Of a stretch of DNA of 64,000 nucleotides, positions 24,863-36,598 are shown piece after piece. A model generated the notes under the pieces. The model had not been told where the DNA came from, made no database searches, and saw only the letters and a program-made list of their open reading frames with translations. Source of the DNA: Ophthalmolycus amberensis (taxonomy: Eukaryota; Chordata; Actinopteri; Perciformes; Zoarcidae). Every line of letters begins with the position of its first letter. Positions within the stretch are counted from its first letter, which is position 1. The translations under genes and the position numbers were made by a program. The DNA lies in contig JAFEUB010000791.1 of NCBI GenBank assembly GCA_024529925.1, forward strand, positions 207,554 to 271,553, in the 5' to 3' direction.

Positions 24863-26599
24863 ACGACCAAACACAAACACACACAGTAATAGTACTATAA
24901 TATGCTAGCTCATGCCTGAAGTGCTTGATAGCGCTCTTCTTCAGAGAGCAGGACTATAGGGGCTGTGAAAGTAAACAGCTCGGATCAAACCAACTCTCAG
25001 CTCCCTTTGAAGAGTGGGAGACAATTACGAAGATCAATGGTGCAGCCCAGAGGTGGTTAACAGCCTCGACACGCAGACAGACAGGGATTGATGCCCCGTA
25101 TAATCGAGAGAGTGTGCTCCTCAACGACTTCACTGTACAGGCAGATCCGAGGTGACATGTCGAAGCACACCGAGCTCTGCCCTGAGGATACACAAACTGT
25201 ACCTGGGCGCACTTATCCCTCTGTATGCGAGATTCAAACACCGTAGTGTGGGTTTTTAATGCATTTCGTGGGAGCAGATAGGGGTCAAAGCTCTGTGTGG
25301 GTAGACAGTTCTTCCTGCAACATTTTTCCCACAGACTGATAGTGCTTTAGTACCAACTGTCTTCCCTATAGACGAATACTACATTGCATTATCTTAGTAG
25401 ACAATAATGGGTCTTATGTGTGGCTGTGTGCATGTTCTTCTGTGTTACGTGAACGTTGCATGTTTTACTTTGACATCATTTGCCTAGCGATAAAGACTGC
25501 AACAACAGACTGAAACACCACACTACCCACTGGAATTTGTGAGTGTCTGTGCGTGTCCATGTCACTCGCGGTGCAAGAGGTGAGCCTCAAACTGCAGCTT
25601 AAAAGCTCTGGCAGCACACACACTCTTACTGTGTAGGAGTTTCTGAACCAGCTCTCCTGCACCTTCCTTTCCCGTGGGATAACGTACAGCTACGTCCGTA
25701 CAGAGCAGACGCTGCGATTTCAGACGGCTTGCACCACCTTGACTTAGTAAAGAACAAGATGCAGGAAACAGTGGGAGGAGTGCTACAGCCGCCAGCAATT
25801 TTGTGTTCCTCAGCACAACAAAGCCATATTAGTTGCCTAAATGACATATTTGCCAGTTGATGTAGAACAACATCAACAAAATAGCCTTTTGAACTAAATA
25901 TACTGCTTATGTGAAAGTACAACTTGTCCTTGGTGGCTATGATAGCAGATGAATAGATTCAGTGGTTGTGTTGTGTACACTCATGAATAGCACATAAGGT
26001 TCTTCAAAAAAAGAAGAGAAAGAGATAAGATCAAAACAAATACATTTGTATTTCCTGGGGAGGGAAAAATGCCTCTTTGAGATGTTTAAAGGCTTCCCAC
26101 CCTCTTTGGGTATACAGAGGGGGGAACAATGCTGGCTGATTTCTGATTATCATATAATTCCATCTGCGCTAACGGAACGGAACAACAAAGCAGCAACAAG
26201 AACACTTCTGCCCCACGTTTATTTACTTTTCTGTCCTCCAGGGTGAGGAGAGGAGGAGAAAAGCAATGTGTCATTACCTCCATCAACAAAGTTAGAAGGC
26301 AGACTGCTGTACAAGCTGCGATACAAGTTAATGTTTGCACATAGCGATGTCCGGACAGATAGGGAAAATGACTGCCATAAAATGCTCTGTCATATACATT
26401 TCAATTGACCAACTGTAGGGTTTTAATTGCACCCCGCATGACTATACAGTACGCTGGCACACACACACACATGGGATTACGAATGCCGTTTGCCCACAGG
26501 CTTGCATGTGCAGACACACAAAAACTCACACACTGTACAAGCCCCTGGCCTGGCTGACAAGCTCATCAGTGACTCGGTTAGCCATGGAAAATAGCTGCC

Positions 26600-26601
<2 letters not shown>

Positions 26602-26660
<59 letters not shown>
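26602..26660. repeat. (AC)n microsatellite
   Basis: About 29 uninterrupted AC units, among the longest arrays in the window. Confidence 0.97.
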
Positions 26661-27494
26661 CCAACAAGCATCAGCATTTTCCACCAGTGCCTCTCAAAGG
26701 AAACCATTACACTGCAGAAACCCGCGGGAAGCCAGGCAGAAAGGGGATTTTCTCAAGCACTTTTTTCTCTCTTCCTCTCTCAAAAAAGAAGAAAAAAACG
26801 AACTAACTTACAGTAAGCTACTTCTGCCAGAGAAAGAGAGATTACAGTCAGCCAAGCGTCTAATTCACCTGTGACCCAGTGATTCATTTGGCTGATAATC
26901 TGCTATTGCAGGTGACACTAACAATCAGCGATATGATGGGTAGAGAGGCGAGGGGGGTTTTTAGAGCGGTATGGGTTGGGCTGATTGGTGGAGGAGATAT
27001 TTGATTAAATTCTCAAATGAACAATGCATTATGAAATTGATCCAGACAAATCCCACCTTGAGGAGATTGGAGTAGGATTATACAAGGAAGGGTTTGGGAG
27101 AGGTTATGACAGAGAGGAGGTTTCCTGGGAAGGTGCACTTCAGCATCATGCGGTTACCTGGTGCTTGATCCATTTATATGCATGTCAGCTGCATGCGGAT
27201 AGAACAAACTGTGAGTTACATGCACAGTAATACCTTGTGTGAGATATAGCCCTAAAAGGGTATTGCAGATTTCCATAACCTTTTCAATCGGATTGCCTTG
27301 AGAAAAAAAACAAAACAAGCTCAAACTATTTCTGTTCCCTCCTTACTTAATTGTTTAATTTGTTAACAAAGTTGTTGTTTTCTCTTACAATGAATTGCAT
27401 CCTCATGTATGGCTGACTTAAAGGGAATGTCAGTTTCATTCTACTGGAAATTAATACCAAGTTATAAGTTATAATCTATATAAATGTAGTTCTG

Positions 27495-27683
27495 TCTTTA
27501 AAGAAATAGTTTGACATTTGTGCAACTACACTTCTTCCTTTCCTTCAGTTTCCTGTCTTAATGCTAAACTGCTGCTGGTTCCAGCTTCATAATGAACAGA
27601 CAAACATGAGATCTTCTCATCTAACTCTTGGCAAGATGGTGACTTAACATATTTCCCAGAATGTTAAAGAATTATTTTTATTT
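27495..27683 (-). mobile_element. short TIR repeat of percomorph type, internally deleted
   Basis: The left end TTTAAAGAAATAGTTTGACAT is mirrored on the opposite strand at the right end (TAATTCTTTAACATTCTGGG), giving inverted termini. Read on the minus strand, the body contains CTTGCCAAGAGTTAGATGAG, AAGATCTCATGTTTGTCTG and ATGAAGCTGGAACCAGCAGC, which match a dispersed repeat I know from percomorph genomes. The copy is much shorter than usual. Limits approximate. Confidence 0.55.
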
Positions 27684-29506
27684 TGTTCTTTGTTTTGTTG
27701 ATTTTTACTGTGAATATTGACTGTGCTTTAGAAAGTGTTTCATGTACACTAACATTCGTTACTTTTTTGTTTGTTTGTGCATTGTGTGACTTGTGCATCG
27801 ATGCTTGGTATGCATTCTCTATCTAAAGTTTTCTAAATCACCTGTAAATGTATTTTCTAGAGTGTTACAAGATGGACGTCTGTAAATACTAATGAAAATA
27901 CACTTAATTAATTGCCACTAAATCCAGCAGCGTCTCCTCGTAATACTTGATTAAAAATAGACTGTTTACTGGTGTACTTCACTTGTGTTAACTTGTGGTT
28001 TTACCCTGGAAAGAAAGGGCGTCTCCTCATGGCAACAGCACCAGACATCTGCTCAGCAGTTTTTATAAGTAATTAGCCTCTCTGCTTGGATTTAGTTGGT
28101 TGCTTTTAATGAGCTTGCACTATCCCAACAACTATTTTAACGAATGACTGCTTTCACCCTCACAACAAAACCTAGAGTGCACTTAATTTCCAACAATTGT
28201 AAAATATTCATTGGCGCAATGAGTCACTTTATTGAAGCGCGTGTCAACACAGGGGGAGGAACAATGTGGGAAAACAAAGTAATTATCTGGTGCCTTCCTA
28301 CAGTAAATGCAGTACACGGGAGTTTGAAGTATTGTCAGCAATGAAAATGATGTCATTACTGCGAAAAAAGCACTTCAGAAGCTCAGGCTTTGGAAAACCC
28401 TGAAATGTTTTCCATCACATCGCTCTGCCGCACATTACGCAGCTAACAGCCTGTCCATGGGGCTTTTCAGATGCCATGTAAGAGACGTGTAGTGTTAACC
28501 TGACATGGCAGAGTACACGGTTGTCAATAAAAATGCTTTAGAGTGTTTAAACTTTCTATTCTCTGGGGTCAGGGAGCATTTATTCCCACTTAATTGTCAT
28601 GTCTGGCTCCAACACGTTTTACAAATGTGCTAAAGTTAACAGGATTTTCTTTTTTAATAAGAAAAGGCAGACAGAGCACCGCTTCCAAAGCTTTGAGGGC
28701 AATCTCGCCCTATCTGTACAGTACCTCATGTTGAAGAAGCACTTTAATTCATTACTATGCCAAATGTATCTTATGAAAGGCACATTCCATTCAGGTTTTG
28801 GAGGCTCGCCATAGAGTATATATTCTGAATCCATAATATTAAAAGCTGCCATGTTGTCTTCAATGATGTGCTTGATTTGCAGGCTGTGTTCACAAACAAG
28901 ACTATTACCCATACATTTTCCAGCTCACGCACTTAATGCAAAATCCTTGTCCAGAGGTGTTTTACTTCTGCCAAAGAGAAAGCTTCACTAATTATCACAG
29001 AAGGTGACTCCTTTCTTGCCGGATGTTTTATCCGCTCCCTTTTGCTTTCAATGGGGCATGAAACTCTGAGGCCATTTGTGACAGTAATAGGAGCAGTGTT
29101 AAAAACTAAATTAGAGGCTCTGTAATCAAGTGAATAATTAGCAGGGCTTTCAAAGCAAAATCATTTCAATTTAGAGTTAGCAGTTGAAATGAAGAAGAAT
29201 CTATGAAAGATGATTTCAAAAGACACCGTGTGTGGTGCCTGATGAGTATTTATGCAGATAAAAGAGACGCACTTCCTGAATATTGAGAACTGGAAGTTCA
29301 CAGAAGCAGTGTAATTGTGCGATCCATCAAATGCACTCTTTGTTGCCTCCCTGGGTGGAATGTGTAAAAGCACATAAATGAGCATAATTTATGGCCAGTT
29401 GGAATGGATAAAATGTGAGAGCGGCAAAAGTTGAACATCTGTGTACAGTATATCATATCATAATCACTCAGGGTGCAGAACCTTTCCTACACAGCATACT
29501 GTAGCT

Positions 29507-29511
<5 letters not shown>

Positions 29512-29558
<47 letters not shown>

Positions 29559-29565
29559 GTGTGTG
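29512..29565. repeat. (CA)n with inverted (GT) end
   Basis: About 22 CA units immediately followed by GTGTGTGTG, so the right end can fold back on the CA array. Confidence 0.95.
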
Positions 29566-30010
29566 AGTGCTACCCCTCAAGTTCCCACTGTTATGATTTG
29601 TCCCCATCCGTGTGGCTCACTTGCCATCGTCATGATTGACAAATGTCAAACCTGTCACCATCCATGGAGCTCACTCATCTTTGCTGTGATTGGCACCTCT
29701 GCCAACTTTTCTCAAATTATTTCCCAAGTGTTTAAAGGACAGCTGGCTGATGAAAGCTTTGGTGTAATCTGTTTTCATGCACATACTAACATCTTTAACC
29801 TGAAGCTAAATCTGGGGCAGTTGATTTAATCCACGAACCCAGCAGGCTGAATCTGCAGGAAAGGTTAAAGAGCAGCGCGTCTCCCCTCCCTCATCTTCAC
29901 CACTGTGGTGCTCTATGGGCTGACCCTTAACCCCAAATCCTTAAACCTCAACTGCACCAATAGAGCTTCTCAGTGTCCAATGGATCAGACTATCAGACCT
30001 ATGCAGCAGG

Positions 30011-30200
30011 CGCCTGTGGCTAAGGAGCTCGAGAGGGTCATCCATTTATCTCAGGGTCGGTGGTTTGATCCCCTTTAGCAAGACAGTGATGCTCAAGATG
30101 CTCCTGATGGTCAGGACTGATGGATGAGAGGCAAATTGAAAATCACTTTGTCCGTTAAAGCAGTAAAGCACTAAATAAGTACAGTCCATTTACCATTTAC
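30011..30200 (+). mobile_element. tRNA-derived SINE
   Basis: The tRNA-like head has an A box TGGCTAAGGAGC (30017-30028) and a B box GGTTTGATCCC (30062-30072), the internal RNA polymerase III promoter. The body follows, then the tail AAAGCACTAAATAAGTACAG and TCCATTTACCATTTAC, typical of a large fish SINE family that shares its 3' end with LINEs. Most likely silent. Confidence 0.75.
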
Positions 30201-30964
30201 TGTGGGTGTACTAGGCAGCTCGTGGGTGTGAAAGTATGTTATTGTGAAAGCAAGATGCTCCTTAAGGAAAGCACAGTCTTCAGCAAACACCATGAATAAA
30301 AGAAATAGCTAAAGAAAATGCCAGACATGTTCAATGTCACTTTTTACAAGACATTCTGATGCAAGTAAGGTGTCAAAGTAGTTCTACAAAAAATAATAGT
30401 AACAACATTGCTCTGACATTCCAAAGACAGTGGCATTATCCTAGAGGAGGCTGTGAATACATTTGTATTCATCTGGGGAAAGAAATACAATTAATAAGGC
30501 AGGACACACTTATGTATTGATTGCATTTTTGACATTTTAATATACTATGTTGACATAACACTAATTGGGCAAGAAAGTATGCATCCATTCGCGTGGCATG
30601 CATCCATTACAGCAGTAGACCTGACGCTAAAACAGAGGGGAAATGTTTTTTTGCTGCTCATAGCCAAAGTAAACTATTTGACATTTTCTGCCTGGCAAGA
30701 CTTCCAGCGAGCAAGAAGGAGAGGGGCCACTGGTTTGACTAATTTTAGTATTGCCCACTTGAACAGCAGCACTTTTCGGCACTTGTGACATTGGCTGACA
30801 TTGCCACAGTGATGGTGAGGCAAAGTGGCCATCAGACAAGAGACAGTCCTTATCTGAGGACTCTTACTCTCATAGGTTATCACTGCTCAGCTGTCCACCC
30901 AATCACTACCAAGACCTTTCTTGGATATCTCTAAGATTGGTTCTTGTAAAAGTGTGTTTCTCTG

Positions 30965-30991
30965 TTTGTGTGTGTGTGTGTGTGTGTGTGT
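30965..30991. repeat. (TG)n microsatellite
   Basis: About twelve TG units. Confidence 0.95.
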
Positions 30992-31051
30992 ACCCTCGAG
31001 CCCTCTGTCGCTGTCTGCTGTTTCCCTGTCTGCTTTCCATGTCTACTTCCA

Positions 31052-31068
31052 TCACCCCCCCCCCCCCC
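31052..31068. repeat. poly-C tract
   Basis: Run of about 16 C residues, followed by a CT-rich segment. Confidence 0.9.
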
Positions 31069-32142
31069 TCTCTTTCTGGCAGTAAACGCGCGCACTTACA
31101 GAAAATTCCCACCACACCGACACTCATCCAGCTAAAAGCAAGTGGCTATGCCAAAATTATGTCAAGTCACCACCTTTTGCACATCATGATTATTGACAGG
31201 GCAGGATTAACCGAGGCTGGGATTCTTCATACTTCAGCAGTTCATAATTGGAGCGACAATTCACCGCGAAACAGTGGCTGCTCAAACTGCCTCCTGAGAT
31301 GTAGCTAATATCTGCCAGTCTAATAGTTGTGAAACGTGTAGACAGTGGAATCAGAGACTGCAACAGCCACAACATCGCCATGTTATACATATGGTATGGC
31401 GTGACTGAAATTACAGTGTCTATTCACTTTATATCTGTACAGGAGTTGTTTTTGATTTTAGCTTTTACATTTTTGTGGAATTTGAAAATTCAACTCAAAA
31501 CAAAAAATGGAAAATATGTATGCTCAATCTAAAGCTAACATATATCTAAATGAAGGAGACAATTTTAAATCACCTATTTGAACAGACTACTTTTTAAAGC
31601 TAAGTTTTTAAAGCATAGACTATATACTATAGACTTGCAAGACAATTGGTGATACAAACATTGATGGATGGCTTCTGCAAGGGTATTTTCTGTAAAACAC
31701 ATTGTTTTGCCAGTCAACATGATCAATTGTAGACTGGTATAAAACATATTTCTCATGTAAAGTTCAAGATATTGTAGTGTAAAAAATGCATTTAAAAGCA
31801 AGATTTTTGATAATTGTCAGATGATTACAATAATGATCATGATGTAGTCATCCTTAATGTGTTTAAAGTCAACTGATATATGGTCTGATTTCATTTTAAC
31901 ACATCAGGGAAAGTTTCAAAAACACATTTGACCCGTTATGAAAAGAGAAAAACATATCTCATCCTACTCATGCTTTGGGATCCTCTCTCATACAACCTCT
32001 ATCCAATTTTGGTAGTCTGTGGGTGTTAGTGTGTATGCTGTGTGTGTGTGTGGCAAGGGGGTCAGCTGTTTGAGATGAAACTTTGATCAGTACCATTGCC
32101 CTCTGAATAAAAGACATCTTGCTCTTTCCCTTTAGTGCAGAT

Positions 32143-32197
<55 letters not shown>
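32143..32197. repeat. (TG)n microsatellite
   Basis: About 27 TG units. Confidence 0.97.
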
Positions 32198-33172
32198 CTG
32201 TTTATCAGGCTGCTTGTGGCGGCCAGAGGATGAAATGGCCATTATAGTAACACAGTAAAATCCCCTCTGCTTGTGTTTTATTTGATTGAATACATTTTAT
32301 GACGGCTTTATGGAAATGACCAGACATGCACCATTTTCCTGTTTTACTCAGATGAGGTCTTTTGTTTGTCACACTGCAGTGTGCATCACAGAAACCAATC
32401 AAAATCCCTCACCATGGCCAGTAATAAGAATGCAAAGGGAAAACTGCATTAAATGTTCATTCCAGATTGCAGAAAGCAAAGGCAGGACAACTGAGGCTGT
32501 GATTAGAGAGAAGAGCTCTTCCAGAGGTAGCAGTCCTGTCCCGTTTTACCACAAGAAGACTCAGTAATAGGTTTTGACTGACAACAAACCACAGGTCTCT
32601 CATTAACAGGGTGTCTTCGAGCCTCTTCAGGGAGGTATGAGCTCAAACCTGATGCACCAAACACAAACAGATAATCTTACTTACCCATTTCATATGCTCT
32701 GAACTCAAGGCTTTCAATTTACTTACCTCTCAGCCGAACCTTGCTCTGACTGCTGATGAATGACTGGCTACTGAGAATTAATCCCCAAATGTTCTGTCTG
32801 ACCACAAATGCTGTTTTATAAATTGAAAAAACTTATTGAAAAAAAAAGTGCTTTTCTCTAGCCTTTATTTAAAATGTAATGTGCCTTCTAGCATGACAGC
32901 CAGAAATGGTTTTCGCTCATTCCTCATTTATACAATTTCGAGACAAGATGTAGCAAATTAGTTATAAATCATCTTTGTTTAGGTGATTTTGCGCAAAGAT
33001 TTTTCGCTGAGCTGATGATAGAATTGAGTCGTCTCTGTGAAGTATACCTCTTTTCAGCCCCAGACTGAATATTTCTTGATCTAGTGATCAGAATGCGAGC
33101 TGAAAGATGCAGGTAAGACATCAGTGACAAAGTAAGGCTAACCTGTCATCCTTTGACAACTAGAGCTTGAAG

Positions 33173-33187
33173 GGGGGGGGGGGGGGG
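33173..33187. repeat. poly-G tract
   Basis: About 15 to 16 consecutive G residues. Confidence 0.9.
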
Positions 33188-33680
33188 AATCACTTACACC
33201 TGAGAGATATCTAACCCAGTCTTACTCCTTCTCACACATCCACTCCCTCACTTATCGTTCTCTCAGCCCTGTGCATGTTCTCAAATATTCATGACCATGC
33301 AGCCAGTGTCATCTTAGAATATCTAAATGGGAAGCCCAAGGCAGAAGGAAATCATCCTACTATGAAAGTCTCCGGTCCCCGGCGAATGTTAAAGCAGTCA
33401 TCTATAAACCTCGCTCCATCAGTTCCCTCCCCCTCACCGTGACAATTTATTCTCTTCTTATTTCCACTCCAAACTTCTTATGGTGAATAATACCACACAA
33501 AATGGCAATTTGCAAAAATATGTTTTAATGATAAATATTCAGAGGATGCCATATGTGATATCTGCTTTCCATTGCAGTGAATCAGCTCGTGGCACAACAT
33601 CTGCTACTGGAGCTGAAAGTGTTATGTAAAACTTTTTGACAGCTGATTTGTAAAACACATATACACACACACAAATTGCC

Positions 33681-33782
33681 CTCTCTCTCTCCCCCTCCCT
33701 CTCTCTCTCCCTCTCTCTCCCCCTCCCTCTCTCTCTCTCTCTCCCTCTCTCTCTCTCCCTCCCTCCCTCTCTCTCCCTCTCA
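33681..33782. repeat. polypyrimidine (CT/CCCT)n tract
   Basis: About 100 bases of pure C and T in mixed CT and CCCT units on the + strand; polypurine in the inpp4b transcript. Confidence 0.95.
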
Positions 33783-34951
33783 AAGCTAAATTAAATGACC
33801 GAGCCTTGGCTGAGTGATTCCCGATCTGCCACTTAAGGCCGGGGGCTGATTGTGCCAGCTCATGTTCAGGGTCATGCCTGTGTCACTTAAAGACTCTCTA
33901 ATGAGACCCAGACACTGTGCCCAGTTGAGCATAACCAAAAAAATCTAAAAGCCAACCAGAGCACGGGAGCACTGGTGCCTAAGAAAAAATATATTTAATG
34001 CAAGGCCAGTACGTGACGCCCACTAAGAGAAAGGGAGAGGAGACTTTGCTCATTTTGTTTTTAATGGCTCCAAAAAGTTATGATCCAGCTATTTTATGGA
34101 AATGGTCACAGAAGGTTGTTATGCAGCTCGTCATTCAAAACTGTGGAGATGAGTGAAGCATTTGAAAGGCTCAACAGGACCTGTTGACCTGTCCTGTAAG
34201 GCTGTTGGTTCAGCCTTAAGCTCTTGAGTGAAATGCTGTGTTGTGTATCAGTGATATTCTTGACAGACTGACAGGAGCTACTGAGCAAGATCACTCACAG
34301 AGAGACAGAGTGAGGGACAGCCCATGAAAGACAGACATTCAAAATCCCAAATTCTAAAGAAGTTATTAAGATATTCTACCCAGTGCCTGTACATTACAGT
34401 ATCCCTAGAAAGCACCTGCCTAGGATAACTGACTTTTCGTAAATAGCTGTTCTTATAAACTTAAATTTAGGTGGTAAATATACAGTGAAATATCTTTATA
34501 TCCAGGTATTAGCTTGCCTGGCCACATACTGTTTAGTAAAACCTCTGGTGGCAACGCACTGCACAACACAACACAACACAAGAAATGCCCCTAGGAAGGA
34601 GTTGGGGGATGAATGGAGAATTTATACAGTGTTGAGCTCACATGGGTGTTGTTCAACATGAATATTCAATACACACCTTAGAATAAACCATTGTGTTCCT
34701 ATTTCAAGGAAATTCCATCTGGGATTATGTTTCAAGGTTGAATTCAAAGAGACAAATGATGACTATACAGTTAGACACATAAAGGCATTGCTATATTCCC
34801 AAAAAATGCAAGTAAATGCTGTGCCACATGACAAAACTCAAGTAAAAGATAAGATAAACTGAACTACTCTATTGTACGAGTTCAGAATACAGCTTTTGGT
34901 TGTTTTCCATTCAATGTTGTTTCCTTTTTAAATATGACATTTTAAACATCT

Positions 34952-35395
34952 GTGTTTCTCAAACAGCAAGAATGTGTGTTATCATTCATTTCCCAAGAAT
35001 TAAGAATTGGTGAACAATCTAAAAACGTCCTGAGATTTGTTGAAACTGCGTGCAAGCAGCAAACATTTGGCAAACAACGCTATCCTGGCAAAGAGCGACA
35101 CGTTCTGGAAAAGAAGCTGCAGCAGGTGAAACCATTACTAGTTGGATGGATATATTACCAACAGGTGGAGTTTGTATTGGCCTTGTATCAGCTTCCTGCC
35201 GTCATTATATTACCAGGAGACAGGAGTCCAGAGGACAATACTGTCTACAGGAGTTGCAAATATACACTGACCCAAATACTAAAATACTGCACACCAAATA
35301 TGCATACAGGACCAGATGATGTCTCTGTTTTAAATGATATTACGTCTCCAGAGTCAGAAATCGCTTGTAAGTTATTTAAGAAGCTATGCAGATAG
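34952..35395 (+). other. unexplained 147-codon open frame
   Basis: The frame is open from GTG 34952 to the TAG at 35393-35395. The product would be basic and mixed in composition, with the stretch PLLVGWIYYQQVEFVLALYQ as the most hydrophobic part and no motif I recognise. It lies antisense to inpp4b within an intron. It has no good start codon context, no flanking splice evidence and no repetitive composition that would explain its length. It is most probably a chance frame or a decayed repeat; I assign no function. Confidence 0.25.
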
Positions 35396-36334
35396 GCTAC
35401 ATAACTATGACATTTTGTTTTACCTAAGCAATCAAGAGCTTCTATTGAGTTAATCATATGTGCATGTTCTGTAGAAAAAGCAAAACAGTCTGAATGTTTA
35501 TGCGTAGCTGCTCGAGCTGACAGATCCCCAAAATAATCCCATTGACACAAATGAAAATATTATTTCAATTATCCAGAGGAAATGACGTTTGGAGTTGCTT
35601 CAAGGAAAAAAATGTCCCCAGATGTTTGATGAAGCTCTGGACGGAGTCATACTCTAAGTGCAAAAAGATGATATTGGAACCGTGTTTGTGGCACTTGTGC
35701 TGGTGCAGAATCAGAGGCCTTAATGTGTTACATTTGCAAATACCAGCCACTGCAATGATGGTGTCCTTACCCATCTGAGAGCTTGTGAATGTTTCATAAC
35801 AAGTTAGGCCAAATTAAGATCTTGGCACTCAGGGTTTAGTGGGGCGCTTTGATTAGGATCACGCATACACCCACACTTGAGAGCCTGTTATAAAGTCTGT
35901 TTAAAATGTCAGAATCAGAGGGCCCGGCCCATTCAGGATTCTATCTCTGGCTCTCTTTCCCATTCCCACTGATGTGCCGGCTGGTTTTTCTCACGGGATC
36001 ATCGAGAATGACGGGCTGCCATGCACAGATGCTAATCCAAGGCTACACACCCTTTTCCTTCAAAACTCAAGGCTAAGGTCTTCATCTGAGACTCCCTCAG
36101 ATGAATGATTACTAAGTGAGTATAATTCACTGCCTGCTGTAAATCAACAAACGTGTTGCTCCTTAAATCTGTAGGACAAATATAAACATAATGAGATTCT
36201 GCTACAGAATTCTCACAGCTTTTCATGTTCGTTCTTTGTAAAGTCTAAAGCGCAGTGCTGCACCACCAACACATGTGGGATGACGGCTTCACGGCTGGCT
36301 TTGAACGCATTCTCATTATCGTCTCGCTCTTTTA

Positions 36335-36352
36335 CACACACACACACACACA
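36335..36352. repeat. (AC)n downstream of an inpp4b exon
   Basis: Nine AC units, GU in the transcript, about 65 bases past the donor of the 36418-36534 exon. Confidence 0.93.
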
Positions 36353-36417
36353 CGCACTCGATTTTCAAAATGCAAACGTGCAACAAACACACAGAAACAC
36401 AGCAACTGTTTACTCAC

Positions 36418-36534
36418 TGATTCCTGGCTCTTGTCCTTTGCATCATACACAGTTAGCTTGACTAGTGTCTCCGGGCTAGCAGGATACTCTGAAGGGAAGG
36501 TCACCCCCGTCAGGAACAGCGGGTCTTTGTTCGC
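36418..36534 (-). CDS. inpp4b: inpp4b coding exon, second half of the C2 domain
   Basis: A 117-base exon (39 codons, phase 0 at both ends) on the minus strand. The acceptor is CCCTCTCTCTGACAG and the donor TCA|GTGAGT. It encodes ANKDPLFLTGVTFPSEYP, then ASPETLVKLTVYDAKDKSQES. The 'DPLFLTGVTFPSEYP' block followed by 'KLTVYD.KDKSQ' is diagnostic for INPP4B; the INPP4A paralogue has a divergent block here. These are core strands of the C2 sandwich. It joins the preceding exon (…TEIVE) without a gap. The next visible coding exon is 15508-15587, about 21 kb downstream in the transcript. In the pre-mRNA the exon is flanked by (CA)n about 40 bases upstream and (GU)n about 65 bases downstream. Confidence 0.95.
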
Positions 36535-36575
36535 CTGTCAGAGAGAGGGACAACACAGAAACAGGGTGAGACATG

Positions 36576-36598
36576 TGTGTGTGTGTGTGTGTGTGTGT
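36576..36598. repeat. (TG)n upstream of an inpp4b exon
   Basis: About eleven TG units, CA in the transcript, about 40 bases before the acceptor of the 36418-36534 exon. Confidence 0.95.

Larger units (their letters stand above)
15588..36417 (-). other. inpp4b: inpp4b intron of about 21 kb
   Basis: Intron between the 36418-36534 and 15508-15587 exons. It contains a hAT-type MITE (16432-16732), three GA blocks with a poly-G (19059-19735), a SINE tail (23115-23279), a short TIR element (27495-27683), a full tRNA-derived SINE (30011-30200), many (AC)n/(TG)n arrays, poly-C (31052-31068), poly-G (33173-33187) and a 100-base CT tract (33681-33782). An unexplained 444-base open frame lies at 34952-35395. 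Stretches 17000-19000, 20000-21900, 25000-26400, 28000-29450 and 31100-33100 show no supported feature; 28000-29450 is AT-rich unique sequence. Confidence 0.75.

Noticed and set aside
32690..32770. Splice-donor-like CTTACCT sequences considered as a hidden inpp4b micro-exon
   Set aside because: The upstream translated sequence does not resemble INPP4B and no paired acceptor is evident.
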